From: Patiria miniata
Taxonomy: Eukaryota > Echinodermata > Asteroidea > Valvatida > Asterinidae
Direction: 5' to 3'
Assembly: GCF_015706575.1 (NCBI RefSeq)
Contig: NW_024037051.1
Span: 19,053,153 to 19,117,152 of the forward strand
Length of the DNA: 64,000 nucleotides
The notes under the pieces were generated by a model. It was not told the origin of the DNA. It saw only the letters and a program-made list of their open reading frames with translations, and did not search any database. Made by a program: the position numbers and the translations under genes. Below are positions 32,690-44,338 of this stretch, piece after piece. The stretch's first letter is position 1; each line of letters starts with the position of its first letter.

Positions 32690-35600
32690 TATTTCCTGGC
32701 AACTCCAAAAACAACAGCGTAGCCGTTGAAAGCCCCTCAGTCGGAGTCAATTTATCATCCGGAAACCATTAACCTTTAACTCACTGCGGTCACCTTTGAC
32801 CTTTACACCGCCAAACAAACCCTGACCTTGGACCTTTTGACCCCAAATCAAGTCCCAACTTGCCTGTACCCAAGGGCAACTCCCCTATCGAAGTTAGACA
32901 CCAACATCTCATTCAGGCGCGGTTCTACGGGGGGGGGGGGTGCTGGGGGGGCTGTAGAACCCCCTAAAATTGTGTCTAGCCCCCCCCCCTCCCCCCAAAA
33001 AAAATCCATTAGCAAAAAAATTGCATTAGCAAAAAGAAGGATTGTGATGTACATGCGAACGGTCTCCCCCTAAAGAAGAAATAGCCGTGACAAGGGTGCA
33101 TTAGTTAATGTAGTGTGAATGATTTTAGGATTTTATTGGTGCGATCCCCATTGAAAATATGGCATGAGTTCCCCCCCCCCCCACGGCCACCTATTGATTT
33201 TTGGAGGCCTAATTAGTGTCTGAAAAAAATAACCGGTCAACATTTCAGCACGCCTCCCTGAAAAAATTCTGGATCAACCGTGCTAGCCCCCTAAAAATAT
33301 TGGTTCTATACCGCATCTGATCTCATTTCTAACTCAAGTTATCATCTGGAAACAATAACTTGTATCTCACGAAGGTAACCTTGACCTTTGACCCTTTATC
33401 CCAAAAGCAACCCCAACTTGCCTGTCCCCGACGGGCAAGCCCATACAGAAGTTAGACACCAAAATCACATTTCTAACACAAGTTATCAACCGGAAACCGT
33501 TAATGTTTAACTCACCACGGTGACCTGGACCTTTCCCCCTTGACCCCAAAAGCAACCACGATTTGCCTGTCCCCGACGGGCAACTCCCTACTGAAAGTAG
33601 ACACCAAAATCACATTCCTAACTCAAGTTATCAACCGGAAACCGTTAATGTTTAACTCACCACGGTGACCTGGACCTTTGACCCCTTGACCCCAAAAGCA
33701 ACCACGATTTGCTTGTTCCCAAGGGCAATCCCCTACCGAAGTTAGAGACCAAAATCACATTTCTAACTCAAATTATCAACCGGAAACCATTAATGTTTAA
33801 CTCACCACAGTGACCTGGACCTTTGACCCCTTGACCCCAAAAGCAACCACGATTTGCTTGTTCCCAAGGGCAATCCCCTACCGAAGTTAGACACCAAAAT
33901 CACATTTCTAACTCAAATTATCAACCGGAAACCATTAATGTTTAACTCACCACAGTGACCCGGACCTTTGTCCTATTGAGCCCAAACCAATCCTAAATTG
34001 CCAGTAGCCAAGGGCAACCCCCGACCAAAGTTAGACATACAAATCTCACTTCTAACTTAACTTTTCATCCGGAAACCATTTACCTATAACTCACGATGGT
34101 GACCTTGGCCTTTACCTTTATTTTCACACAAAAACCAATCCCAACTTGCCTGTAGCCAAGGGCAACCCCCTACCGAAGTTAGACACCAAAATTTCATTCT
34201 TAACTCTATTTATCATCTGGAAACCTTTTACCTTTAACTCACCACAGCGGCCTTCACCTTTGTTTGACCCCAAAAGCAACCTTAATTTGCCCGTATTTAA
34301 GGGCACCTCCCTACCGAAGTTAGACAACAAAATCTCATTTCTAACTCAAGTTAATTGGAAACCATTAAGCTTTAACTCACTGCATTGACCTTGACCTTTG
34401 TCTTTGATGCCCATTTAAATCGTGTAAATCAGACGTGTTCGTAATCAGAAGGGGTTTTTTTTGGTTTTTTGCTTGCAACTTAAGACAACAACGGCGTTGC
34501 CGTTGAAACCCCTCAGGCGGAGTCAAGTTGTCATTTGGAAACCATTAACCTTTAACTCACCAGGGTGACCTTGACCTTTGACCTTTAGACCGCCAAGCAT
34601 ACATCGACTTGCCTTTTCTAAAGGGCAACCCCTTACCGAATTTTAACACCAAAAACTCATTTCTAACTCACCATTTTTTATCCCGAAGCAATTTACCTAT
34701 TTCTGACCACGGTGACATTGACCTTTGACCTTTGGACCCCGAAACCAATTCCAATTTGCTTGTACCCAAAGGCAACCCCTGACGACGTTAGGCATACAAA
34801 TCTGATTCCAAACTCAACTTTTCATCCGGAAACCATTTCCCTTCAACTCACGTCAGTGACCTTGACGTTAAGCCCTTTGACCCAAAACAAATCCCAACTT
34901 GCCACTACCCAAGGGAAACCCATACCAAAGTTAGACACAAAAATCTCATTTGTAACTCAAGTTATCATCTTTAAAGCATTGACTGTTAATTCATTGCGGT
35001 GACCTTGACCTTTGACACTAAAATGACAAAGTATCATAAGTCATTGATGCCCATTAAAATCGTGGTAATCAGAAGTGTTCGTAATCAGAATTGTTATTTT
35101 TTCTTCAAAACCTATTTCAAGAAACCTAACTCAAGAAACCATTTACTTATAACTCACCATTGTTACTTTGACCTTTGGCCTTTCACCCCCAGGCCAATCC
35201 CAAATTGCCTGTAGCCAAAGGCATTCCCCTACCAAAATTACCCCTGACCCCTTGACCCAAAAGCAACCCCAAAATGCCTGTACCCAAGTGCAGCTCCTGC
35301 CGTAGCTAGACACCAAAATCTCATTTTATGGCAAGTTACCATCCGGCAACCATTAACTTTCAACTCACCGCAATGGCTTTGACCTTTGACCTATGACCCC
35401 AAAGTAAATCCCAACTTGCCTGTACCCAAGGGCAGCCCCCTACCAAAGTTTGACACCAAAATTGTATTTTTAATTCAAGATATCATCCAGAAAAACTGTC
35501 CTTTAACTCACCGTGGTGACCTTGACCTTTGACATTTTGACCCCCAAACCATTTCCAATTTGCCTACTCCCAAGGGCAACGCCCTTCCGGAAACTAAGCT
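32690..35600 (+). repeat. 145-base satellite array with TGACCTTGACCTTTGACC core
   Basis: About 17-18 units. The landmark CCGGAAACC lies at 33,490, 33,635, 33,780 and 33,925, exactly 145 bases apart in the best-kept part. Each unit also has AACTCACC, a GTGACCTTGACCTTTGACC-like block, CCCAAGGGCAACCCCCTACC, GAAGTTAGACACCAAAATC and TCATTTCTAACTCAAGTTATC. A longer-range word (GATGCCCATT...AATCAGAAGTGTT) near 32,640, 34,405 and 35,042 suggests higher-order units. Not coding. One hAT element interrupts it. Confidence 0.88.
32914..33319. mobile_element. hAT-type element inserted in the satellite
   Basis: Flanked by a perfect 8-base duplication ATCTCATT (32,906-32,913; 33,320-33,327) of satellite sequence. 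Ends CAGGCGCGGTTCTAC and, inverted, CAGATGCGGTATAGAACC both start with CAG as in hAT. The 406-base interior has G- and C-runs and no transposase, so it is non-autonomous. Confidence 0.85.
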
Positions 35601-37264
35601 GCCCTCCCGAAGGCGATGATAATACCCCTCCAGTCTCTCGGCTGAGTGATAAAAAGGCATTTTTTGGATTATTTCTTATTTTTGTTAACATTTTTGGGCG
35701 AAACCAAACCAAAAATATGTTTTTAATAGTTTAGTGTAAATTGAAAACAACAACAATAATAACAAACCCTATCCCCCTCTAAAGACATCTTTTGCTGCGT
35801 CTAAAGATTTTTTTTTTTTTTTTGGCTGCGTCTTATTGATGGTGAAACGTTACCATCATCTAATGATGCGTTTCTAGTTATCACTCAATTGGTGGCCGGT
35901 AATGCATGGTAGTTATGGGTAACAATATAAAAACAGATCACGTTGACGTTTAAGGTGTAAAATATAAATAATTGTTTATGAATGGGTAAAGCAACGGCGC
36001 TCCTTTGAGCAAAATAACAATTCTAAAACATATATTTTCAACATATGACTTCAATTTCCAATTAACATTTTTCTCTCTATAACCTTACGTCCTTACCCTA
36101 TCTATCTTATAAGTTAAGTAGAAGAAACACAATCATAATACATCACTGAGACTTAAACCGGCCTTAGAGCTGCAAGACAAATTTCTAGATTACAAGACCA
36201 CGCGATGCGAGCCAGAGGAAGGTAGTTTATTTTTGCAATTCTCGTGTTTCGTACTTAAATCAATAATACTTCTTTCTTGTGAAATTCTCTCTCAACTTTT
36301 TTCGATGTTGATATTTTCGTGGGGTTGAATCTGTTTTAAATGATCGAAGCCTCCCTCCAAATTGTTTAGCTCTAAATGATCTACATGTCTAGAAATTCAT
36401 TTATTTATTTATTTTTAATTAAAATCAGGGTTCTCCGATCTTAATTAGCCCAATCTTTCCTGTAAAAGTCAATTTTTTATAAAGGACTTACAAATTTAAA
36501 TGGATGACCTTTTTGTCGTATAATCTTTCGTTACGTAGCAAAAGCAGAAAACATTTCGTGTTGTCATATTTCTCCAGAAATCAGGTACCATTGTTTTAAG
36601 TGGACACACTAACGGAATAAACGCTACGAATAGCGTCGCTATGAGGTGAGTAAACTATGTTGTGCTCCATGAGCGATGTTGGTTGACGGATCTCAAATAA
36701 TCGTTGATTTTCGAGTCCCCGATAATGTGCATCGAACTCGAAATTGGCATAAGAGGCTCTAACACGCCAAAGAGGTCATAGTCGTAGTTTTTCATATTGA
36801 GGAATACCAGAATACTATAGGGAGGGATGACCAACCCACATGTCACATATCACTTTTGTCCGCATTCTTGTCCAACACTATACGAGTGCCTAATCGTTGG
36901 ATAAAGTATTTATATACGAAATAAACCCCCAAACTCGTTCGTACATGGTCATGCGACCAAATTCATGTCCTATTGAAATACGTTTTTCAACGATTAGGCG
37001 CTCTTTCGTGGTGATACTCAACAAAAAAACTCAAACGGGTTTCGGTGAGGTTGTCATGGTAGAGTATGGAAGAGATGCAGTGCTTCCCATTTATGAATCA
37101 CTTTGTCCTAAGCCTAAATTTCCCCTTTTCAATATCAGTCAGTGAGGAGGAATTTTAAAAGGGGGTATATAGCTGGTATAAAGTTGAAACGTCTGAATAC
37201 AAACCACTCGAGAATTGTGTCAAAAAAACATACTTTGAACCTAGGCGCGCAAACATTGAACAAA
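35601..37264. other. No gene recognised
   Basis: AT-rich, with a 16-base T run near 35,807. An 82-codon open frame (36,897-37,145, +) starts with ATG or a near-start but has no domain I recognise and no clear splice context. It is left as an unsupported possibility. Confidence 0.4.
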
Positions 37265-37390
37265 CGTCATCTCGTGCAAAGGTAAGACTCCTTGGGATAT
37301 GTGACCGCAGGGATGTTTGCCAATCAGGGATAACATCGCCCTGTATCTGGGCGGAAGTTTAGGCTGTTTACAGATTGAAGTTGGTATTAA
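37265..37390 (+). repeat. Dispersed repeat (partner at 43,785-43,910)
   Basis: Shares TCGTGCAAAGGT, GGGATATG, GCCAATCAGGGATAA, CCCTGTATCTGGGCGGAAG and CAGATTGAA in order with 43,785-43,910. Non-coding. Ends not defined. Confidence 0.65.
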
Positions 37391-38180
37391 AGCGATTTGT
37401 TCATGTTGGTAAACGGCAAACGACAGCTCCTGGTTAACGTTTCAAAGCTGAAGGAAATACAGTTTACCGTATTTACAAAATCAATTGCTAATACCAGTTC
37501 ACTCTTCGTCCACTCTGTACTTTAGAAACTAAGGACAGGGATGCTTTTCACTGCGACGTCATTGGATTCTGACTTCAGTTTGTTTGGAAGGCTTGTTAGG
37601 CGTGAAAGAGTCCTCCAACGCGGCCCGTGAAATCACCATAGCACTCCATTTTGTATAGAACGGTAAGTCCTATACATGTAAACACGGTTTTATTTAGAGT
37701 GGTAATTTGAGTGTTGCAGATCATTGATCGCACGCGTTCGACACTAAATTCGTGCAACAAAGTTCCATTCTAGTCCAATTCTGTGTATATCACTTATAAT
37801 TTTAGATTGGAAAAGCATTTCGATTACAAGTAAAAACTAGACCAATACGTCAAGGATTTGGGCAAAAACGTGTTAATAGCTACTTATATTTTATTTAATG
37901 ATTTAACTGAGAGTACACTGACGAACCTGTAAATTGATGAAGGAGGGCATTTGGAGGAGAAGAAACGAGCTGTTTCGGCGGAAAAGCCGAAGCATAGACA
38001 GCTAAAAAAAAATCTGGCCACAAGAAATATTTCAGATATCTGATTCAATGTACAGGGTGCATCAAAAAAATGTAATTTAAACTCAATGGGCTTGTGTGTA
38101 AAAGTTAAGAAAGTGTATTATGCCATGGCGATTCCATCTTAAAGGGCAGTTCATTAGTTTTCAATTGATACAATATTGCA

Positions 38181-38484
38181 TCTTTTTCGGTCACAGATGA
38201 CTGAGCACCAGAGATATGCAAAACAAAGGCCCGAAAAGTATCTTTTCGAATTGGATTGATTGATTTGAATTGAAAGCAGGCCCCCGCATTATGGGCCCGT
38301 TGTTTAGCTGTTCTTGTATTAAGCTGCGCCTGAGCAGCTCTATAGTAGTCATGTCTCTCCGTCGGTCGGTCGGTCGGTCGGTCGGTCGGTTTTTCATTAG
38401 TTTTTCCTTGACACCTTTTTTTTCAGTCCCAGACGACTGGGCACTGGGGATTGCAAAACAAAGGCCAAAAAAGTATTTTTTTCC
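38181..38484 (+). repeat. Local duplication flanking a (GGTC)n microsatellite
   Basis: About 65 bases at 38,181-38,247 (GACTGAGCACCAGAGAT, GCAAAACAAAGGCC) recur diverged at 38,418-38,484. Between them is a run of seven CGGT/GGTC repeats at 38,360-38,392. Non-coding. Confidence 0.75.
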
Positions 38485-38689
38485 AAATGTGATTGCTTAC
38501 TTGTTTGCTTGATTGATTGATTGAATAGTACATTTATTTCAAAGCGGTACTTTAGAGATGGAAATATATAGTGTTCAGTTTACAATAAGTTGAAACACGA
38601 TATTACAGGTTAAGTTTAATATCGAATGTTTACACTAAGGACAACATTTACGTTTGGGTGAAGCAAACATGATTTTGTACCCTGACGTA

Positions 38690-39095
38690 GGAACAGACAA
38701 TGAAACAGGGAAATGGCTGGGTCCTACTCTTTTTGTTATCTTCACCAGTCACATCGCTAAAACATTGAGAACCCTATGATAAGCTATGAAGAAGACGGTA
38801 CACTATTCTCCACAATTACATCACCAGGGTAGAGAATACACTGATTCAAACAGTTGTCAACGTGATTTGAACAAACTGGCATCATGGGCATTGAACTGGA
38901 AACTTAAATTCAATGCATCTAAAACCCAGTCCATCATCATTTCACGATGAGATCTGCAGACCAGCACCATCCTCAATTAAATTTTCATGGGGAGCAGTTA
39001 CACAATGTGGACTCAGTCAAAATTCTGGAAGTCACTTTAGATGCAAAGCTTTCCAACACACAACATATTAGCCTAATGTTCTCTTGAGTAGGGCC
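38690..39095 (+). mobile_element. LINE reverse-transcriptase fragment
   Basis: Successive frames encode LGPTLFVIFTSHIAK (near 38,725), then a box SYEEDGTLFST (near 38,785) where YADDTTLYS-like is usual, then DLNKLASWALNWKLKFNAS with KTQSIIISR (near 38,865-38,947), then VDSVKILEVTLDAKL. This is the fingers/palm to thumb region of a CR1/jockey-type non-LTR reverse transcriptase. It is frameshifted, with no endonuclease or 3' end nearby. Confidence 0.75.
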
Positions 39096-39489
39096 TAAAC
39101 TAAAAAAAGAATATAAAAACAAAATAGTGGGCTGCTAGCTTACTGACTGTGCACGGCGATTCAAATAGCTATCATGTGGTCAGGACTTAACATTTGTGGT
39201 GTGATGAGGTTTTTTTTTTATTTTTATTTATTTTTTTGAAATGGGAAACATTCAAATTTCTGTACGTTAATTGGGGTGTGCGATGAGCTTTAATGCAATA
39301 CTAAACCGCGCATTTTCCAATTTGATAGAGGGGTTATTATTGGGGGAAATGTAAGGACACCTTAACAAAATAGTCTCTGCAGCAAAACAATCGGGAGATC
39401 TTGGTATCATTTCTTCTAAAAAGATTCTCTATTTAATTAGTGGCTTGAGTCTCAAGGTAGTGGACGTATGCCGTTCTTTTTTATGGTGG

Positions 39490-39657
39490 GAGGGGCACCT
39501 TGCTGTTATGTGGCATGCTGCCCGGCTACAGATGGTGGTCCGCTGTCAATGCTGGAACACCAGGCCTCTGGTGTTATGCCGCTGGGTACCGCTGGTTGTC
39601 CGCTGCCGGTTTTGAAGCGGCAGGCCACTGGTGGTATGCTGCTAATTGCCGCTGGCG
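39490..39657 (+). repeat. GC-rich GCCACTGGTGGTATGCCGCTGG minisatellite-like patch
   Basis: Short, diverged units of about 40-60 bases with GGCCACTGGTGGTATGC and CCGCTGGxTGxCCGCTG. Related fragments sit at 41,862-41,905 and 42,415-42,560. The 9-base insertion at 39,658 landed in this patch. Non-coding, although it opens 60-100 codon frames. Confidence 0.55.
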
Positions 39658-40169
39658 CAACCTCGTTCCCGGGGTTTCGAGCAGAACGCGCCCACCACTA
39701 CCTGCTCTCTCACCCTGGTATTGGATCATTTGCACGTGCAAGATTGTTGAACACGTATACAAATGAGGAGTAGTCTGGTGCCTGCATATACGCTACATTA
39801 GCGTTTGTTTTTGTATGCGGTGTCTGGCATAAAAACAGCATCAATTTGTCGCGCCGTGAGTTATAAAAACACGATTTTTGGAAGTTAAAATGTTACAATC
39901 TAGCCCGCCAATATGCAGTATCACATTTCATATTAATATGAGCAAACTGGAAAGGAAAGGAGTATTTTTGAGAAGGCGTAGACGTTATAATTACAATGAT
40001 CGTGAAAACACGTAATGCACGTTGGAAATAACAACACCAAGTACACGATATAAATCCATTGCTAGCAAATTGCGGTATCGAATCAGGATACAGGAAGAAA
40101 TGATTTCCTATCCAGTGCTTACTATTGGAAACGAGGTTGGAGACAAAGTAAGCACTGGAGACGAGGTTG
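39658..40169. mobile_element. TIR element with 9-base target duplication, copy 1 (MULE-like)
   Basis: Perfect 9-base flanks CCGCTGGCG (39,649-39,657; 40,170-40,178). Ends inverted: CAACCTCGTTCCC and, read inward from the right, CAACCTCGTCTCC. 512 bases, AT-rich interior, non-coding. A second copy in the opposite orientation at 48,659-49,251 also has a perfect but different 9-base duplication. 9-base duplications are typical of Mutator-like elements. A hAT with a coincidental ninth base is the alternative. Confidence 0.85.
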
Positions 40170-40334
40170 CCGCTGGCGGATTTGCAGTGGTCTGGTTCCC
40201 TGACCTGACAATTTCCACTGACGCCCAGACGTCTAAATTGTAGGCCAGGTAACCACAAAGGCTAAAAATAAACATGACGGCTCTTTTGCAAAGCTCGGTT
40301 TCGTTTACGGTTTATCTTTATCATGTATAGCTTT

Positions 40335-41475
40335 TGTAGCGGGACATTCTATACAGAATGCACTGTAGAGTAAATACCTAGCGCCCCTTAGGCTCATAAT
40401 GGTATAGCCCATATGCCCTATTGCATTGTGGGAAAGTTTAGTCCATGCTTCATCATGGCTGCCATTCAGCCATGACCTTTCTATGTTGATGTAAATAAAG
40501 ATAGTAATCATGTAAAGCCAAGACGAGTCCGCAAGAGTTCCAATCCCCTCCAACCGAACCTGGTAATGGTCGGTTAGACCGTTACACTGGCGTAGTCGGC
40601 AGGATGGGGGGAAATTGGACAGATTTTCGTGGATTGTTTTGTGCGGTGAATTCGACATGCTGAAGCAACGTGCTGTGCATCTTGCACATTCCAATGGACA
40701 CGCCGGTCTGGTCGTGATCATCGACCTTACATCACAAGTTATGTAAATAGTTCTGCAACTTCATGCTGTTGATTGTTTGGCTGATTGTTGCCAGCTGTTG
40801 GACATTAATCGTCACAGATCAATCGAGTTAACTTGATTTCGAATTTCGTCTGGAAATTCGCCGTGAAGATCATCATGATTGTGATCGTTTCCATTTTTGT
40901 AGAATGTACTGTCAGTTTTGCATGCCATGTACCCTTTTTGCATGTAAAATGTCTTATCGTCCCTTCGTCTATGGACCCACCTCGTCTCTTCGGACTCTTT
41001 GTCTGGTCACCCCCGTGTGAACAACTCTCCATGTTAGACTTGTTTTAAGGGAAAAGATATAATTTGTACTGAAATTGATTTCACCTTATTGCCAGGATTG
41101 ACAAAGTTGTGAATTTTGAACACTTGTAATTTGTAGGGTTACACATTGATCCACTGAACTGAGAGATTTACTAAGGAGTAAACAAGATTTATTACACTCT
41201 TCTTACTGTAAACTTCGTCTAAGGAGGGAGGAGTGTAGCGGGACATTCTATACAGAATGCACTGTAGAGTAAATACCTAGGCTCATAATGGTATAGCCCA
41301 TATGCCCTATTGCACTGTGGGAATGTTTAGACCATGCTTCATCATGGCTGCCATTCAGCCATGACCTTTCTATGTTGATGTAAATAAAGATAGTAATCAC
41401 GTAAAGCCAAGAGGAGTCCGCAAGAGTTCCAATCCCCTCCATCCGAACCTGGTAATGGTCGGTAAGACCGTTACA
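40335..41475 (+). mobile_element. Small non-autonomous LTR retrotransposon (TRIM-like)
   Basis: Two direct LTRs (40,335-40,586 and 41,234-41,475), each TG...CA (TGTAGCGGGACATTC...GACCGTTACA), are nearly identical by eye, suggesting a fairly recent insertion. Right after the left LTR is a TGGCGTAGTCGGCAGGAT primer-binding-like stretch, and before the right LTR a purine tract AAGGAGGGAGGAG. CTTT flanks both sides as a 4-base duplication. The roughly 650-base interior has no gag or pol, so the element depends on a relative elsewhere, probably Ty3/Gypsy-like judging by the GGCGxAGTCGG site. It looks structurally whole but non-coding. Confidence 0.88.
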
Positions 41476-41499
41476 CTTTTAAAGTTCCGATCAAATAAA

Positions 41500-42460
41500 A
41501 TGAAAATCACTTGCTTCATATCATACAGTTATAATCTACAGTTTGATATTTCTGTATGAAAACATTGACTTATATTGTCCTGAAATCTTCAATGTTAGGG
41601 ACCCAAATAGCACTGTTAGCAGGCGAAGCCGAAATGGAGACCACGCAGAAACTTTTGGAAAATCCCGGTAACCGTCGTCAAATTCAAAATAGTACATGAC
41701 GCAGCAGAGCGGACCCCTCGTACTATTATATATGAGCTGAGGGCATACTTGATGCACAAAATCGTCATTCAATTTCATTTTTTTATATTAAATAAGCATA
41801 GCAGGTAAATAAAACTTATTTTACACCTAAAAAAATATCCGGGCGCTATCCGAGTTCAGAAGCGGTATGCCACTGGTGGTATGCCGTTGGCTGCTGCTGG
41901 TGTTTTCTATTGGGTTACCCATAGTATACTGTACGTCGTTGCATTTGTTTTCTTGGGGGGGGGGTTTGCTGGCAGAAAATAAGAGATTTTGATTTCTACA
42001 AAAAGTTTAACCGGAATATTTGCTAACATAAATTACGGATTTTTAGATGTCCACTTTTGAGGCGTCAAGAAAAGTCGTCAAAGTAAAACTCAAATTTCTG
42101 CTAGCAGAAAATTGACATTTTCAAAAACGGGTGTTTTGATTTCTAAAATCTCATTTTCTGCTGGGAAAAAATTGGGAAAACCGTTTTGTATTCTTTTGGA
42201 CCATCATAATAAGAATCTGATAGTTTTCTTAGTTGTCTACTTTTGAGACACCGAGAAAGCCGTCAAGGTAAAATCCAAATTTCTGCCAGCAAAAAAATGG
42301 AGATTTTTAAAATCCGGTGTTGCCATTTCAAAAAACCTTAACAATATAATATTAGAAAATGGGAAAATACAGTTGCCTACTTTTGATGCTCCACTTTTAA
42401 CGCTCCACAGTATACCGCTGATTCCCGCTAGCGGTCTGCCGGCGGTTTAGGAGCGGCGGG
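41500..42460. repeat. Non-coding stretch with a loose ~190-base tandem pair
   Basis: Words such as GTCxACTTTTGAGxCxxxGAGAAAxxCGTCAA and CAAATTTCTGCxAGCA recur near 42,045-42,120 and 42,235-42,300. The rest, including 41,500-41,860, has no recognised feature. Confidence 0.45.
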
Positions 42461-43192
42461 TCACTGGTAGTATACCTTTAGCCTACCACTGGCGGACCGC
42501 TGACGGTTTGGGTCGGCGTATCGATGCCGACAAGCCGCTCCCCAGCCACTGGTGATCTGACGGTGATTTGTGGACTCGAAAGCTGTTTGTTTAGGACAAA
42601 TAGAGCCTGTGATGGTGATTTTTTTAATTGATTCACTCAGACTGTTCCAGTAATTTACACCACGTTCAATAAGGACGTCCGGAAGTATCATATATGGATA
42701 TTTTTTTCTGGATGTAATTCGAGTATCGTGTGGATGTATGATTGGTGATAACGTAACAAAAGGTTCAAAAACAACCAGGTAATGCACATACATTTTACTA
42801 AATTTAAGTAGTAAAGGTCTTTTAATCCCAATAGTTTTAGATTTGCAAAAAGGCTAGCATTAGAAATGATGGGAACAGCTCGCTTTTGCAACAACAAAAG
42901 TTTGTCACTGATCAAATTAAATATGGGAGAACTAAAGAAATAGGAAGAACAACTAAAATATTGCTTGGAATGAAAAAAAAGGCGATTCATTATACCTAGG
43001 CTCTATAGTTTTTGATATCTTGCTTGAGATATCACTTATGTGTTTCTTCAACGTAAGATTTCTTTGGAATAAATTGTGAGTTGGGAATTCAGAAGAATGC
43101 GCTGTTGCAGCTGTGGACAGTAAATTAAAAGGGGTATAATTAGTGATGTTGCTTAAAATAGTACCTTTTATTGTCAATAGATATTTTATCAT
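42461..43192 (-). mobile_element. LINE reverse-transcriptase C-terminal remnant
   Basis: On the minus strand three overlapping frames in order encode TLKKHISDISSKISKTI (near 43,060), then LLLLQKRAVPIISNAS with LKLLGLKDLYYLN (42,900-42,800), then a GVNYWNSLSESIKKI tail (near 42,620). This order is that of the region after the RT palm in CR1/jockey-group LINEs. Changes of frame and lack of upstream domains show a dead 5'-truncated copy. Family within the group uncertain. Confidence 0.75.
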
Positions 43193-43784
43193 TCAAACGA
43201 TTTTTGAATTTCATCATAAACTATCAAAGACATTTCAAAAATCGTTAAAACACAGCTTGCAATGAGCATAGTCAAAGTCATGCCAAGTTGGAACGTTGAA
43301 ACGTTTTGAATACATTTGTGCATTAGGTAGTAACTATTTTAATTAGTTAACAAAACACTTTGAAATGATTCATTCAATCATAAAAAATAATACTCGATTA
43401 ATGGTTAGTCACTTTCAATATGTCTTTCTCCCCACATTCAACGCATTTTTCGGGCAGCTAATTTTGCCACCGAATTAGGTAAACTTTGAAAAATTAGGTG
43501 TTGTCTTTGTGATGATAAACAAAATCTCTGGAATGATCAAACATTCATGGCTAACATTATCCAGTAACATGCCTTCTACTTTGTTTTATACATCATGGAA
43601 AACGAAATAAATCTTAACGGTTGTACCAAGCAATAATTCAATACCAAAATTGTATTCACAAACAGACTGTGACTCCTTGGCGTGTGACCAAACCACTCCA
43701 CATAAAAGTCGGGATTTTCTATTGTTTCAAACAACTTTGAACTTGCCAGGCAACCACACAATGCGAACCACATTTATAACAAGC
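43193..43784. other. No gene recognised
   Basis: AT-rich. Only short frames without domains are seen. Confidence 0.4.
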
Positions 43785-43910
43785 GCGACCTCGGCTTCGT
43801 GCAAAGGTGGCCCCCGGGATATGGGGCGGCAGTGTCGTTAGCCAATCAGGGATAATATTTCCCTGTATCTGGGCGGAAGGTGAGGCTGTTGCAGATTGAA
43901 ATGTGTGTGG
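43785..43910 (+). repeat. Dispersed repeat (partner at 37,265-37,390)
   Basis: Same landmarks and order as the partner, including GCCAATCAGGGATAA and CCCTGTATCTGGGCGGAAG. Non-coding. Confidence 0.65.
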
Positions 43911-44338
43911 GCATGGTGTGATTAACAATCAGGTGGGCAGGTTAGGAACAGAGTAAACACCTCATGCACAAAGAGTAATATTCATATCAAATTGAAAAAA
44001 AAAACTTGACGTAACACATATTTCAACATGCAAATGAAAACTTAGGCATAAGAAATAATTACATATTTGAAAACACACAACTTATAATTTCAAATGGTGT
44101 CATCATAGTATTTTTTTCAATATACAATTTCTGTAACATTTGACTGTATCAGCAGAAATGTTAATCTTAAAAATGTTGTGAAAATGTTTAAAAGGTTTTT
44201 GTTTAATATTTCGAGGCCATTTTCAAAACAGGTTGGTCATTTTCACGTTTAAAACCTCCATGTTTGAAAAGTTTTGTAATGGCATGTATAGTTTCATGCT
44301 TTAGAAGTTTCTTTTTAAAAGTCATTTTTTTATACCTA
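43911..44338. other. No gene recognised
   Basis: Very AT-rich, with runs of A and T. No frames or repeats of note. Confidence 0.4.

Noticed and set aside
32828-35734. Several 60-96-codon frames across 32.8-35.7 kb
   Set aside because: They are satellite units read through, repeated at 145-base spacing on both strands.
36897-37145. 82-codon open frame in a repeat-poor stretch
   Set aside because: No recognisable domain, homologous copy or splice signals. Length is unremarkable for AT-rich DNA.
38360-38392. (GGTC)n run considered as a CRISPR-like or functional array
   Set aside because: It is a simple 4-base microsatellite without spacers.
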